A stretch of DNA of 64,000 bases from Geosiphon pyriformis (GCA_016748015.1 JAAOMT010000295.1:192604-256603); one strand, 5' to 3'. Positions 31,627 to 43,320 are shown, counted from the first letter of the stretch. Notes: generated from the sequence alone by a model not told the origin. Numbers and translations are program-made.

Positions 31627-32505
31627 TGTTATAGATGATTATTTGAGGTCTCAAATCAAATAACAAACCCATAACTTGGTGCTCAATATCTTGACAAGGC
31701 TGGTGATACTGGTACATTAATTGTATCTAAAGATTTTAGAGTTGAGTTCTTTGAGATTCTTTGTTGATATTATTCGCAGTTTTCTGGTAAGTTTTTTCCC
31801 AATTTCTTTTTCAGCTTGGTGGCTGGATTTATTCTGGCATTTGTGCTTTTTTGGTAAGCTATCTGATAATATATATATAATTCTACCCTTATTTCTGGGT
31901 CTTTTACCAGGCTATCCGTGACGTCAATAACTCAGTGCTTTAATCCTTAATCTATTAGTATTCAACAAGAAAAATAAAAGAAAGAAAAAAAAAATAAAAG
32001 AAAATAAAGAAATGAGCCAAGACAATATACAAGTTAGTATCTTGTTAATAGCCATAATCAAGAGCTATTGTTCTAGTGTAGTTAAGTATCAATTACTATC
32101 AACATGAAGTATTGATAATGGAGAGTAGATTTGGATAGTAGATGATTTATTTATTTAATATTTGAGGATAAAAGATTTCTAACTAAAAGATTCTGCTTTT
32201 TCTACTTCTAATGCTACTACTATATATACATAATTGATGTTCTATGAGATCGTTTACATTTCTGAGCAATGTGCTATAATTTCTTGAGCAATGCTCATAT
32301 TGCTAAGTAATGTGCTCTAATTTTTTAACATCACTCCACATTGCTGAGCAATGTGCCATGTTTTCTAATATTGCTCCATATTGTTGAGCAATGTGCCATA
32401 ATTTCTGATATTGCTCCACATTGCTGAGCAATGTGCTCACATGTTAAATACTATTCTCTTATTGGTCTGCTATTTTCTATATCTGTTTTTTTTTTATGAG
32501 TAACA
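31627..32505 (-). repeat. E3 5' LTR
   Basis: This 879 bp LTR runs from TGTTATAG to GTAACA and is flanked inside by the primer-binding site. It matches 17964-18853, apart from a short deletion in the tgtataata region and the opposite orientation of the hairpin loop (32096-32118). Confidence 0.9.
32221..32230 (-). promoter_or_regulatory. TATA-like element in LTR U3
   Basis: The minus strand reads TGTATATATAG here, between the U3 palindrome block and the presumed R region. The same box is at a matching place in every LTR of this family (for example near 4040, 12490, 18572, 26866, 27845, 30315 and 36190), which supports it as the element's core promoter. Transcription would start some 30 bp to the left. 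Confidence 0.6.
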
Positions 32506-33427
32506 ATGATCTATTAGTAATGTTGGTTGGAACTGTTTCTTCTTTTTTTGTCTTTTCTTTTTCTTTGTTATTCTTTTTCCATTCCTAAGTTTGTGGTAAC
32601 TTTTGATAGTCATTGTCAGCCCACAAGGTTTGGTTAGTACTCTAGATAAGTTCTTCTTTTTGTTTTCCTTTTCCGTTATTGTTCCAGGATAGTATTGGTG
32701 GCAGCTTGTTGTGGTCATTGTCAGCCTATAATACTTGATATGTTTCTTATGTTGGTTTTGGCTTTTTTTCCTCAACATCAATCAGTAGTGTTGATGTGAC
32801 ATTGCTGGGTTTGAAGTGACCACATGTTGCTAGTACTCATGTGTATTGGCCATTTTGATTTATTTGCAGCTCTTGAGTGGTTCAGTCAAGTATTGTGTTG
32901 GTTTTGGACAGCCAATTGTTCCCAACTAGAGCTTAATACTGGGTAGCTTCCATAACTAGTACTTTGATTGGTACTATGATGCCATTGACCTCTATTGAGA
33001 GGTCATCAATCTTGTTGATTGGAGTTTTGGTTGCTCCATCAGTAGTAATTATGCATGCACTAGCAGCATAATCAACTCAGTGACTTAATTAGTCCATAAG
33101 TTGTTGTGTAATAATGCTCTTAGCTGATCCATTGTCTAAGATCAGTTTGATGGCATGACCATCTACTTTTGCATTAGTGTACATAAAAATGATCAGTTTG
33201 GTGTTAAGAGTGGCTCTATTGAATAATAGAACTGGTGTGGTTTCCTCAAGTTCAAAAGGAAAAATAGCTGCTAGGGATTTGTCATTGGAGATAATTGCTG
33301 GTAGAATATTGCTGGTAAGTGGCTGCTTTTGTTTGGGTTCCTGGTTGTTAGATGAGACATCTTCTGGGGTAACCAGAAGACTTAAATATTGTTGGGCATT
33401 TGGGTTTTGGGTGTATCCAGTGCTCAA
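32506..33427 (-). pseudogene. E2 protease and following linker (right of E3)
   Basis: E2 resumes at 32506 exactly where the Cys-rich segment broke off at 17963. On the minus strand it has a Lys-rich linker (32781-32494) and the protease at 33427-33089 (GYTQNPNAQQYLSLLVTPED). The catalytic loop reads LILDNGSAKSIITQQLM, so DSG has become DNG and a conserved Gly is Lys, both single-transition changes in their codons. The copy is inactive. Confidence 0.78.
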
Positions 33428-33429
33428 AT

Positions 33430-35545
33430 TCTATTGTTGAGATTCTGATAATTGGGTCAAGAAACTGGGAATTGGTTGATAGACTACCATTGACAATCTT
33501 CAGCTCTGTTGTATTAATCTCGACCTTTGGGTTCTGTTTTGAGGTAAGTTTTGTGGCAGTGTTTGAATTTGTTGGGATTAATAGATTACTTGAGACTGTG
33601 GCTAATAGATAGGCTGAGACTGTGGTTGATAGATAGGCTAGGACTACAGTTGATAAATTATGGGTGTTGTTGGTTAATAAATTAATGATTAATAGATTGG
33701 CTGTTGTGTCATAGGTAAGTAATTCAGTTGATATTGTTCCAGTGATTGATTACTAATGTAATTCTGTGATTGTAGTCGACAATCAGAGTTCTAATACTGA
33801 TTAGCTAATCTTAAGTCACTTATTTTTTTTTGGCATTCAAATTGCAAATGTCTTTGTTTACCACAATAATGGCATATATGTATTTTTTGTTGCCATAGTT
33901 GATTGGTTAATGATGCTGGACACAACTGATTTTAGGTGCGATTTGAGTTTCCTTGATTGTTGCATTATTGAGGAGGTTGATAAATTGTATAATTGTCAAC
34001 TAAGTATCCTTCCAATTTCTGATTGATTGAATCACTAAATTGTTTTAGTTTAGAATCCAATTCAGATGATCTATTCATTACTAGATTTATAGCTTGAGCA
34101 TGATTTGCTTTGAATTCAGCTGATTCAAAGTTTCTGGTATTTGTAACTGCAGCTTAAAGGTCTGTTGAATGCATTGGGCATACACACTGGAGGATGCTAC
34201 TGCACAGTCCTCTAATGAATTGATTCAGAATCTGTGGTATTGTAAAATAATCAGCTTGAATTGCTTGAATTTGGTGCAAATTCCTGTAGAAATGTCCCAA
34301 ATAAGTGGTAACTGCTTCAGTTTCTCCCTGTTTAATTGTGGTGAATATGTTGACTAGACAATTAATACTGTTATTATTACTAAAATATCCCAAGAATGCA
34401 GTTTTAAATTCCTGGAATGTTTGAGATTTAGTGGCTAAACTTTAATACCATAAGTTAGTGGTATTTTGTAAAAAATAGGGAATCACTTGAAGGGCTCTGT
34501 CATTGTTCCATCCATTGGCTGCAATGGCTTTTTCTATATCATTGAGCCATACTTGGGCATCGTTCTCTTTGCCAGTAAATTTTTTTATTTTGGCAATTAG
34601 AGCATAGGCCATTGGTTGTTGTTGTGGTTGCTGCTGGATTTGTTGTTGGGGTAGTGGTTGTGACTGTTGTTGCTGTTTGGCAATTGGTGGAGCTGGTGGT
34701 AGATTGATCACGATTACTGGAGGTAAGTATTGTTGATTATTAATGTCAGGGTTTCAATCACTCTGGTTTTTCAGGGTTTGATTAACCAGAGTTTTAATTT
34801 CTGAATTTTTTAAGATCAGGTTTTGCTTGCTAGTTTCCTGATTACTATCCTCTTCTTCCTCAAAGTCAGTTATTTCCCAAGGACTAACAGTTCTGAAATC
34901 TGGTTGTAGTAGTGGTAATCAGATTCTTGATGGCATTGAGAATCATAATTTAAATCCCTCAAAATAATTGCTGTATGTTTCTAGTAATTCTGTTTTCTTT
35001 TGTTTGCTTTGGAATGAAATCTTGTTCAACAGTATGGTCATGTTTATGGTGGATGTGTCTGTTGATATTATATTGATAGTGCTTCCAGGTGTATGATGAT
35101 ATGATGGATTAGCAGATGAATTAAATTTTTGTTTCTTTTAAGTGAGTAGTTGGATTTGTTTTGGTGTTCCTGCTGGTGTTTGTAACCTTTCTTTTCTTTT
35201 GTTAGCAAAAGTGATAGGAAATCTCTGTTTGGTGTATTTTTCAATTTCCCTGTTTATTTTTGTAATTAAGGGTGCAAATAGATAGTTTTGTAAAAGGATG
35301 GTGCTTTAGAGCAATTCACTAAAGAAGTTGTTAAAGGCAGATTCTGGATTTCTTTGGCCTCCTAAATGGTATATGATTCTTTTGTTGATGTAGTAATTGA
35401 AAGCTAATTCTGTTGGCCAACTATTATTTGTTAATCCGAGATAAGTGTAATAATGTTGAAATAAGAATTTTGCAAATCCCAAATGGTTTGTTCCTATTTC
35501 TTCAGATTCTGCCACTGTTTGAATTGTTGTTGTTGATGCTGGTTT
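33430..35545 (-). pseudogene. E2 gag (decayed)
   Basis: The minus strand carries gag from AESEEIGTNHLGFAKFLFQH (35515) through a Gln-rich tract (QQQQSQPLPQQQIQQQPQQQ, about 34690). The gag core follows (VWLNDIEKAIAANGWNNDRA, 34570) and continues with YFSNNNSINCLVNIFTTIKQ (34393). The CCHC knuckle reads CHYCGKQRHLQFEC (about 33890-33850). Stops separate the blocks. It corresponds piece by piece to gag of E1 and E3. Confidence 0.8.
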
Positions 35546-35559
35546 TCTGTAGGATTATA

Positions 35560-35576
35560 TCTTACAGAGAGCACCA
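35560..35576 (-). promoter_or_regulatory. E2 primer-binding site
   Basis: The minus strand reads TGGTGCTCTCTGTAAGA two bases inside the 5' LTR, three transitions from the E3 site. Confidence 0.65.
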
Positions 35577-35578
35577 AA

Positions 35579-36401
35579 TGTTACAGATGATTATTTGAGG
35601 TTTTAAATCAAATAACAAATCCATAACTTGGTACTTAATTAATTGTGTTGTTGGTAATATCTGAAGATATTGTTTATCTGAAGATTTTGTTGTGGAGTTC
35701 TTTGTATAATAGACAAAAATTCAATGGTTGTCTTTTTAGTAGTCTCCCAGAATTGCAATTCCATCAAATTTTTTTTTTAACATGATGGCTGGTAATCTTG
35801 GCAGAAATGTCTTTTTGGTAAGCTATCCTTAAACTCTCAATTCTTATACCCTCCTTTGGAGTCTTTTACCAAGCTATCCATGATATCAATAACTCAGTGC
35901 TTAATCTTCAAGTAATTAGTAAAACAAAAGAGATAACAAAAACAAAAGAAATTTAAAAGAAATAAGCCAAAACAATAAATATTAGTATCCCATCAATAGC
36001 CATGATCAAGAGCTATTGTTCCAATAAAATTAAGTATCAATTACTATCAACATAAAGTGTTGATAATAGAGAATAGATTAAGATAGTGAATAATTATTTA
36101 TTTGTAATGTAGAAAATTGCTTAGATCAATTCTAAATAGAAAGGTCTTTAATTAAAGAATTCTGTCTTTTCTACTTCTAGTACTATCACTATATATACAT
36201 AATTGAGATTTCTCAATTCCTCAATTTTTCACACCAAGAATTCTGGAATCCTGTAATTCCTTGTACAAGAATTTTGAAATTTCTGGAATTCTGTAATTCC
36301 TCTTAAAAGAAATTCTGGAATTCCATATTTATTATGGCTACTTCTGATTGGCTAATTTATATGCTAATATATTCTCTATGTTCTATGTTCTATGAGTAAC
36401 A
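35579..36401 (-). repeat. E2 5' LTR
   Basis: This 823 bp LTR, TGTTACAG to GTAACA, pairs with 11878-12686 and shares its U5 type and AATTCC U3 block (36200-36330). A short TGTTCTATG duplication lies near its right end. LINE A resumes immediately after it. Confidence 0.9.
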
Positions 36402-37620
36402 ATGTCTTTTTTTGTGTAATAAATATGATTAGTATAAATAAATTGGTCCAAGTTATTAGTTGTTTGTTTAATAGCAAAGCTGCTAGTTTGTCTAATATAT
36501 TGAATAAATTATGGAAATATTGTAGTAAGATGATACTTGGGTGCTTATTAAGTCTACTGAACTTTTGTTTGTCTCTTAAGGAAGTTTTTGTTCTCTAAAA
36601 GAAAGCATAAATCTCAATAATCTTCAAACTATATAAGTAAGATGATATCTTAACAAATACATGACTCATTATTTTAATTGAAACAGCTAGAAAAATTTTG
36701 TCAATAATTTTGTCAGACCAAATTTTGTTTACTTGTATTAAGTGTAATATGCTTTATGATAACAACTTTTCTGTTTTAAAGAGTATTTTAATTTATTTTT
36801 TTATTTTTACTGTTGACTCTGTAATAGAGAATGCTTTGAAAAAAGACTATAAAATTTGGCTGGTTCTTCAAAATATGCATAAAACATATGATTCAATTGG
36901 ATGGCATTATCTCAAAACTAGTCTAAAGCATATTAAAATATGTAGCAAATTTATAAAATTTTTTGGAAATATACACATAAACAAAATTAACAGAATGATA
37001 ATTGACTTTGGCTTTTTAGATGGTTATATAATAATAGATGGGCTGAATTAGGATAAGATGTTTTTGCTTCTTTTGTAAAGAATTTTCTATAATCTTTTGT
37101 TGTATGAAGTTAAAAAACAAGAACATTTGTATAAGTACAGGATTAATACAAACTTTGTAATAAGAACAGATAGATTAGAGACTAATAGGAATAAATTTTC
37201 TTTTTTTGTGACAAGTGTATTTGTCAATAATACAATTTGGATTAAGAATAGTTAGGCTTCAATACAACATATCTTAAACATAGTTAGTGAGTTTTTTGAG
37301 TTGAATAATATTTTCATTAATAATAACAAAACTGTGGTAATTTCAATTAATCAAAAGATCAAAGTTGTATTCTTGCAGATTTGTGATCAACTAATCTCTA
37401 TAGCCAGATATAATAAACATTATAAGTATTTAGAAATCTACTTATCAATGAATAGTTTGTCTAAACTCAGTCTTGTCAAAGCTCAATTGAATGTTAGATT
37501 TTTTCTAATTTGGTTCTTAAAAAGACTTTGTAAGATAAACAATTTTTATATCTGGTTTCAGCAGTCTTACAACTCATAGTTAATTATTGTATTTAATTTA
37601 GCTTTATTTCTAAGACTGTG
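36402..37620 (+). pseudogene. LINE A reverse transcriptase (decayed)
   Basis: The palm core is open at 36698-37051: LVLQNMHKTYDSIGW, where LINE C has LQDMWKAYNSV; the catalytic Asp of motif A is Asn here. Further on, FVNNTIW at about 37219 replaces FIDDTIW of LINE C, so both motif C Asp residues are Asn. Words such as NNNKTVVISINQKIK and SLSKLSLVKAQLN follow. The enzyme is dead. In LINE biology it copies the RNA at the nicked target. Confidence 0.75.
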
Positions 37621-39600
37621 TACCAGAAGTAAGATGTTTTGCTGAGGAGAGAACTAAGATTTAAGGCCAATCTGTCTGGTGATTTCCCAACCAAGGCTTT
37701 ATATTATCCTTTTTTTTATGGTTTAAAATTATTTAAACAGTTATAGACAGAAAGCAAGATCACTTTTTTGGTTGTATTTTCTAATGTATTTGAAATACTT
37801 AAATGTTTGTTTAAGTAATACTTTTTGGACTTGCAAATTTTAGGTTGGGCTCTTTTGAATTCTCTGTAATATTTTGTTAGATTAAAAGTTAATTCTGTAA
37901 ATAACTTTTTAGCAGATGTCATGAAAATTTTTTTGGATAACAAGATCTTTTTGTCTAATAACTTATTTAATGCATTTCATAATGCTAACCAGTTTCTAAT
38001 GTTCTTGATCTTGAAAAATTCCTTTTATTTTGAGGTGTTTTGTTTGCTAAAGCATTTTGGTGTTGTCTTTGATAATAGATTGTTGGATAAACAAGAGTCA
38101 ATAATGAGTTGAAGCACTTTTCATTATTGGAAAAAATTAAATTCTAAGGGTTCAATACCATTATGATTTGAAAAAATATTATTTTATATAAATGGAAATC
38201 CAGTTGAATCTAGTGAAAGTGGTTGTGTATCTGATTGCTCAAACTTTTTCTGCTTAAGTGACTTCTCAGTTGTTCAAAATAGTTTATATGAATTGTAAAC
38301 TAATGAATTAAAATATACATAGATGGTTTTCTAAAACAGTTTGGCACAGCAAGAGTTACTAATAGGACAGTGGCTTATTTTTCTGATATTGAAATGAGTG
38401 TGAGTGTTAAGGTGTATAAACTTTTTTCATCTATATTAACTGAGTTGCAGACAGTTGTTTTGGCTTTAGAATGTGTTTTATCATTATGTTTGGTAGTAGT
38501 GTATATGGACAGTCAAGTCACTTTAAATGCTTATAATTTAGAGCTCACACTTTACCAGCCAGACTTTTAAAACAGATATTAAATAGAAAAGCATTATATA
38601 ATCAATTTAATAAGATTTAAAGATATTTTTGTTAAGTAGATAAAAGTTAAAAGTTATTTTGAAAACATTGATAATAAAAGAGCTAATATCTTTACATATA
38701 AGATAGTCCAATCTGGTTTTGTTTTTCTTATAAGTGTCTGTGAGAGATTTATTATGGCTAATGATAGAATCATATCAAGAAATTCTTATTACTTTGTTTG
38801 AGACATTTTTTGATTTGTTTGTTATGTTTATTAGAAAGCTGGTTTTAATACATATATAGTTCAGAAATTATTAATTAGGGACATAGACTAAGATAGTATT
38901 GCTGCAGTATAGTATTTGAATTCTTATATGCTGTTGGGTTTTATTAGCAAGATCTCTGCTGTTATTCATACATATTTGATAAAAGCTGTTTATAGAAAAC
39001 TGCTAATTGTGATTAGAAAAAAACTTTATAACAGAGCTTACTCAGATGTTTTATGCTTAATATGTAATAATATTAAATTGCTGGATTATGTTTTCACTTG
39101 TTTGAAAAATACTAATGTACATTCTTATATCTTGAAAAGTTATATAAATTTATGAAAATCATTGGTGGCTGGTTATTTTTTATCTTTTTCTGTAGTATTG
39201 CATATACTTTTTTTTAGAATTTTAAATATGAGTCTTTATACAGTTTTGTGTAAAAGTTTTGTGTTTAGAGACTGAGTTAATGACATGGCTTCTGTTTTTA
39301 ATAATAAAAAGAAAATAGTTAGATTGGTGATAAGTTTTGTGTATAGTTTAGCTAAGAAATATTGAAATAAGTTGTGGTTGCTAAAAGTAAAATTTAGAAT
39401 GAATATGAAAAAAATAGTCTGGTTGGTGATAATAGTATAGTTTCTGTTGCTTTTGGTAATATGCTGTGTCGTTTTTTTGTTGGTGTTGTTTGTTTACTTG
39501 GCATTTATGAATTTTTTGCTGTTAGTTTTAGTTTACATAAAACATGTTCTTTTTTTTTAGGTATAGATAATAGTATAAGTATTTATATAAATATATAGTA
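37621..39600 (+). pseudogene. LINE A RNase H and C-terminal domain (decayed)
   Basis: RNase H words ELQTVVLALECVL and VYMDSQVTLNAYN are found at 38440-38540. The C-terminal block at 38916-39155 reads SDVLCLICNNIKLLDYVFTCLK, the Cys/Cys/His/Cys motif with the His changed to Tyr. LINE C keeps this His but has lost the second Cys. Many stops and AT drift occur. The 3' untranslated region follows to 39720. Confidence 0.68.
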
Positions 39601-39720
39601 TTATCTTAATTGGTTTGAGTGACCAGTTACATGTAATAAATACATAAGCTACATTTAGTTAGATTTTTTTGTATATTTCTATATACTATATGATAATTGG
39701 ACTGCACTCATAAATAAAAT

Positions 39721-39942
39721 TAAAAAAAAGTAATATTAAAAAAACTAAATTGTTTTTTAATAAGTTTATTTTTAATAGTAAAATTTAAATAATATTATAA
39801 AAAAATTTAGTAAATTAAATATATTTTTAGTTTTTTTAATTCAACTTAATTTGTATTTTATTTGATTTAAATATTTAATTACATATAAAAAACATATTAA
39901 TTATTATATTATATTAAATAATAATTAGATTATATTTATTTT
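39721..39942. other. AT-rich spacer between LINE tails
   Basis: No frame or repeat is recognised. The stretch lies between the 3' ends of LINE A (plus) and LINE D (minus). Confidence 0.5.
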
Positions 39943-40330
39943 ATTTTATAAGTATAGTTTAACTATTACTTAAAAACATATAATTATACAAAATTTTATA
40001 TTAAATATAGTTTATGTTTTTTTTACATGTGACTAATCACTTAAACCAATTAAAACAGCATTATATATTTAATCTATCTATTACAAAAAAGTTATGTAAA
40101 AAACCAAAATACATACTAACTAAACAAAAATACAATCCAAAACAAATATACATATTTAATTTAATATTAAAATTATAAATTATTTAAAGAAACCACAAGG
40201 ATAATAAACCAAGAACAATCAAAACTACAGATTTATTAGATAATAAAAAACTATGTTTCTTATAATGTATTTTTAGTTTAGTGACTAATAACTACATAAC
40301 AAATTTGTAACTTTCAGCAAAACTTTAGAC
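39943..40330 (-). mobile_element. LINE D: decayed 3' end of another LINE
   Basis: Read on the minus strand, this matches the last part of LINE C: the ATTGGTTTAAGTGATTAGTCA stretch near 40050 and ACATGTAAA that follows correspond to ATTGGCCCAAGTGGCTGGTT and ACATGTAAA at the LINE C end. Upstream words such as TTTGTTTTGGATT correspond too. Almost every G and C difference is a transition to A or T. The upstream limit is approximate, as decay hides it. Confidence 0.6.
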
Positions 40331-40671
40331 CAAATTAATAACTAACAAACCATTATTAGATTTAATGCTTAATAAATACATTATATTAACTACTTATTTT
40401 TTTATTATAAAGCTTTTAGCTAATAATATATATAAATAATCAAAAAATTTAGTCTTATATAAAGATTAAATTCTTTTATAATTAATAATACAGATACTTA
40501 ACAAACCAGTTTATTTTCAAATAATATTTGAAATCAGTTTTTTTTTAATACAATTATTGTAGATATATAAAAACATATAGTCAAAGTTTTTATTAACTCA
40601 TGTTAAATACACAACATATTAGAATAACTTGAATTGTATAATCTTTTTCTCTTGGCTATAGACAAATAATA
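40331..40671. other. AT-rich, nothing recognised
   Basis: It may be further decayed LINE D sequence, but no alignment is convincing by eye. Confidence 0.4.
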
Positions 40672-41019
40672 ATGCAGAATTTCTATAAAATAAGACTAAA
40701 ATATTACAGATACAAAGTTAATAAAGTCAGAATAAATTTAATCATCAAGATACCATATATTAAAAGTTTTATTCATAATACTATTAGCATATTTGGATTT
40801 CTAACAAACAAAATTAATAGTTTTAAACAGATATTTAACAAAATATTAGATATTCTTAGAAATAAATCTGTCTTTAATAACAAAAAACAGTATAGTATTT
40901 TAACAGGCAATATAAAATTAGACATAATAACAGCATTAACAAAAAATTTATATGCTGTTACTTATAAAAAAAAGATACAAAAAAAAATAAGAAAACAAAT
41001 TATAAAAATAAATCAATAA
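40672..41019 (+). CDS. Hypothetical Lys/Ile/Asn-rich ORF, 115 residues
   Basis: An ATG-started frame of 115 codons is open in an AT-rich area where stops should be frequent. It encodes a basic protein (YRYKVNKVRINLIIKIPYIK near the start, NIKLDIITALTKNLYAVTYK near the end, then a Lys-rich tail). The composition follows the base bias, but the segment with GFLTNKINSFKQIFNKILD looks protein-like. I do not recognise it. It could be a fragment of a transposon or host gene. A short decayed LTR begins just downstream. Confidence 0.35.
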   Translation: MQNFYKIRLKYYRYKVNKVRINLIIKIPYIKSFIHNTISIFGFLTNKINSFKQIFNKILDILRNKSVFNNKKQYSILTGNIKLDIITALTKNLYAVTYKKKIQKKIRKQIIKINQ

Positions 41020-41029
41020 AAAATAATAT

Positions 41030-41670
41030 TTAACATATAAACACATTTTCAAAAAATTACAGCATATTTTCAGAAATGTGTATATTTGTAAAAAATAAGC
41101 ATATTTTTAAAAAATCATAGCATATTGCTTAAAAATAAATACAGTTCTAGAAAGTAATATAAAAAAAAGTAAGAATATATAAGATCTTGTATAACAAGAA
41201 TTAAGTATATATAACAGTAATATCAGAAGTAAAAAAAAAACTTAGACAAATTTTTAATTAATTAACAAAAAAATATTCATAACATACCCCTTTTTTCAAA
41301 AAATAGTTTTCTATATTTGAAATAAAATTATCTAAATATTAAATAAAATTATTATTTTATCATCCAATTTATGTTATTTTTTTTATTAAATTAATATTAT
41401 TATTTTCTAATTTTATCAACAATTTATGTTAATAATATTTGCTACTTAACTATATTAAATTAATAGTTTTTGATCATGGTTATTAATAGAATACTAACTT
41501 TCTATTTTTTTTATTTTATTTTATTTTATTTTATTTTTTTATTGTTTTTTAATTAGTTAAGAAATTAAGCACTAAAATATTAATGTCAAAAATAGCTTGG
41601 TAAAAAACCCATAAAACAAGAATGAAAACTTAAGAATAGCTTACTAGAAAAACATAATGGCTTAAATTCC
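41030..41670 (+). repeat. Decayed LTR remnant of the E1-E4 family
   Basis: Read on the plus strand, this matches the reverse of the family LTRs. It has TATATATAACAGTAATATCAG near 41210, TTGATCATGGTTATTAATAG at 41470, a (TTTTA)n run near 41515, and GCTTGGTAAAAAACCCATAA near 41595. The U5 end is missing after about 41670, so it is truncated. Orientation is opposite to E1-E4. It is much more AT-drifted than they are. Confidence 0.72.
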
Positions 41671-41671
41671 A

Positions 41672-41850
41672 ATTGAATTGAACCAAACTAAACTTTGAGT
41701 GTTTTTTAAGTTTGATTTAAATTACAAACTGAACTTGAACCAAACCAATTTTTCAAAGTAGGTTTAGTTTAAGTTTAGTATTAAATTTTTTTGATAAGTT
41801 TAAGTTTGGTTTAAGTCTAGTTCAGAGTTTACAAACTGTTTAAGTTTGAT
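41672..41850. repeat. GTTTAAGTTTGG-type interspersed repeat, copy 1
   Basis: This stretch is built of variants of AAACTTAAACCAAAC and its complement in both orientations, so it could fold into hairpins. A second copy lies at 61318-61490. Both copies directly neighbour LTR remnants. It is not obviously part of any element described here. Confidence 0.6.
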
Positions 41851-42328
41851 AAAATAAAAAAAAATATAACTTATACTATTTGTTTATTAATTATTATTTT
41901 GTTTAATTACTATAATTAATTAAAGAAATATATAAAACTATATATGTATAACAACTTTACTCTTCAACTTATCAAAATAAATTTATTGTTAGCATTATCC
42001 AATGTTATTGAAGATTTAAAATTTGAAATAATAGAATTTGATAATTTAAATAGTCCAAATATTAATATATTTGGCAAATATAGTTTTCAAAATAAAGTAT
42101 ATAACTATTTTAATAAGTTTGAGTAAACAAAAGAAAAAAAACAGCTAAATATATGATTTTAAAATATGTACATAAACTATTTTCTTATAAAACCATGAAT
42201 ATTACCAAACTCTTATAACATTATTTAAAGACTTTTTACCAAACAATATATGTTACAATAAAAAATATCATAAGAAAAGACAAAATATCCAAAAAAATTG
42301 TAACTCAATTGAAAAAATGTTTTAATAA
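41851..42328. other. AT-rich, short unassigned ORF
   Basis: A 60-codon frame (41944-42126) encodes an Asn/Ile/Leu-rich peptide without recognisable features and is probably chance. Nothing else was seen before the E5 LTR. Confidence 0.4.
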
Positions 42329-43299
42329 TGTTATCAATAGAATTTTAGTTATTAATTAACATAAAATTACTTTATAATTTTTATTGTTAATTAATATATA
42401 TCATCATTACTCAAATTATCACTTATTATTTAATCAAAATTATCAAAAATTGCTATTTAATTAATAATCTAATTTATATAATAGAAAGTAAAATAATTAA
42501 ATTATACAATATTCTAAACTATATAATAGTTGAAAATTTGCTAAAATTTACCAAAATTTACCAAAATAATAGATAGTTTACCAAAATAGTTAATAATTCA
42601 ATGAAATAATTTGTAGTTTGTTAAAATTATAGCAAAAAGAAAATTTCAAGTTTATAGACTAGTATTATAATAAATTGTATAAAAAAAGAGCTTTTTTCTT
42701 TAAAAAAATATATCTTATTTTCTTTAGAATTATTTTATTATAGATATTTTCCTTTAGATTATTTTTATTTAGTATAATTCAAAAAATAAAATATCTTTAA
42801 AAAACCAATTTTTTTAGTAATTATACTTAAAATTTTCCAAAATTCAACTAAAATTTTGAAATTAATTAGTTATTAATTTCAGTAAACTATTAATAACTCC
42901 AGGTCTGGACCAAAAACAATTCTCTTAACAAAATTTCACTTTTTTTATTTTTTTTATTTTTTTTATTTTTTTTATTTTTTTTATTATAATCATTAAAGTA
43001 GTTTACAAACAAGATTTTTGTAGAAGAGTTGATTTTTACAGCAAAATAACTACACATTTTTAATGAGCTTTCAAATAAGCAATTCTTAGAAAAGAGTTGA
43101 CATTTACTACAACATAATTATACAAAGTAACTAATACAGAATTGACTATTCTACTTATAAGCTTAGTAATTTAAATTATAAAAAATAATTTAAAGATAAA
43201 TTCAGTTATTAGAAATTCAACTGCTTTCAAAAACTGTGAATTAAACAGCAAACAAACATTAACAATATTCAAAAAAAAAACCAAAAATCTTCAATAATA
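42329..43299 (+). repeat. E5 5' LTR
   Basis: This 971 bp repeat starts TGTTATC and ends AATAATA (ATAACA decayed). It matches 50956-51943 along its length, including GAATTTTAGTTATTAATTA near the start and TACACATTTTTAATGAGCTT near 43050. A (TTTTTTTA)n run at 42945-42985 is shorter and altered in the partner. Confidence 0.87.
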
Positions 43300-43320
43300 T
43301 TTGGTATTTTCTCATAAATT
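43300..43320 (+). promoter_or_regulatory. E5 primer-binding site (decayed)
   Basis: Right after the 5' LTR the sequence reads TTTGGTATTTTCTCATAAA, comparable to TTTGGTGCTCCCTGTGAGG in E3: same TT spacer and TGG, with several transitions after it. The same primer tRNA is possible but not shown. Confidence 0.45.

Larger units (their letters stand above)
17964..32505 (-). mobile_element. E3: Ty3/gypsy element with dUTPase-like domain, host of E4
   Basis: E3 is a minus-strand element inserted into E2, with a 3' LTR at 17964-18853 and a 5' LTR at 31627-32505. Its gag is split by E4 (26138-30575); without E4 it is about 10.1 kb. It is the best preserved gypsy copy here: gag, protease, Cys-rich segment, acidic linker, dUTPase-like domain, RT, RNase H, integrase and 3' ORF can all be read with few stops. 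Flanks are atag on the left and atga on the right. A 4 bp target atgg with one G-to-A change on each side would explain both, but this is a reconstruction. Confidence 0.9.
11878..36401 (-). mobile_element. E2: Ty3/gypsy element with dUTPase-like domain, host of E3
   Basis: E2 is a full minus-strand LTR element split by E3. Its 3' LTR is at 11878-12686, the distal internal part at 12687-17963, the proximal part at 32506-35578 and the 5' LTR at 35579-36401. Without E3 it is about 10.0 kb, matching E3 without E4 (about 10.1 kb). The flanks acgt (left) and atgt (right) look like a 4 bp target duplication with one CpG-to-TpG change, and joining them restores the LINE A frame context. All polyprotein domains are present but broken by stops. 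Confidence 0.9.
36402..39720 (+). mobile_element. LINE A, 3' half
   Basis: This continues LINE A from 11877. Similarity to LINE C runs from the RT linker through RT, RNase H, the C-terminal zinc region and the 3' untranslated tail (GACTGCACTCATAAATAAAAT versus the LINE C end). The junction text on both sides of E2 joins to give the LINE C order. Confidence 0.87.

Noticed and set aside
33177-33612. Plus-strand ORFs with Gly/Phe-rich products
   Set aside because: Antisense to E2 protease and gag tail.
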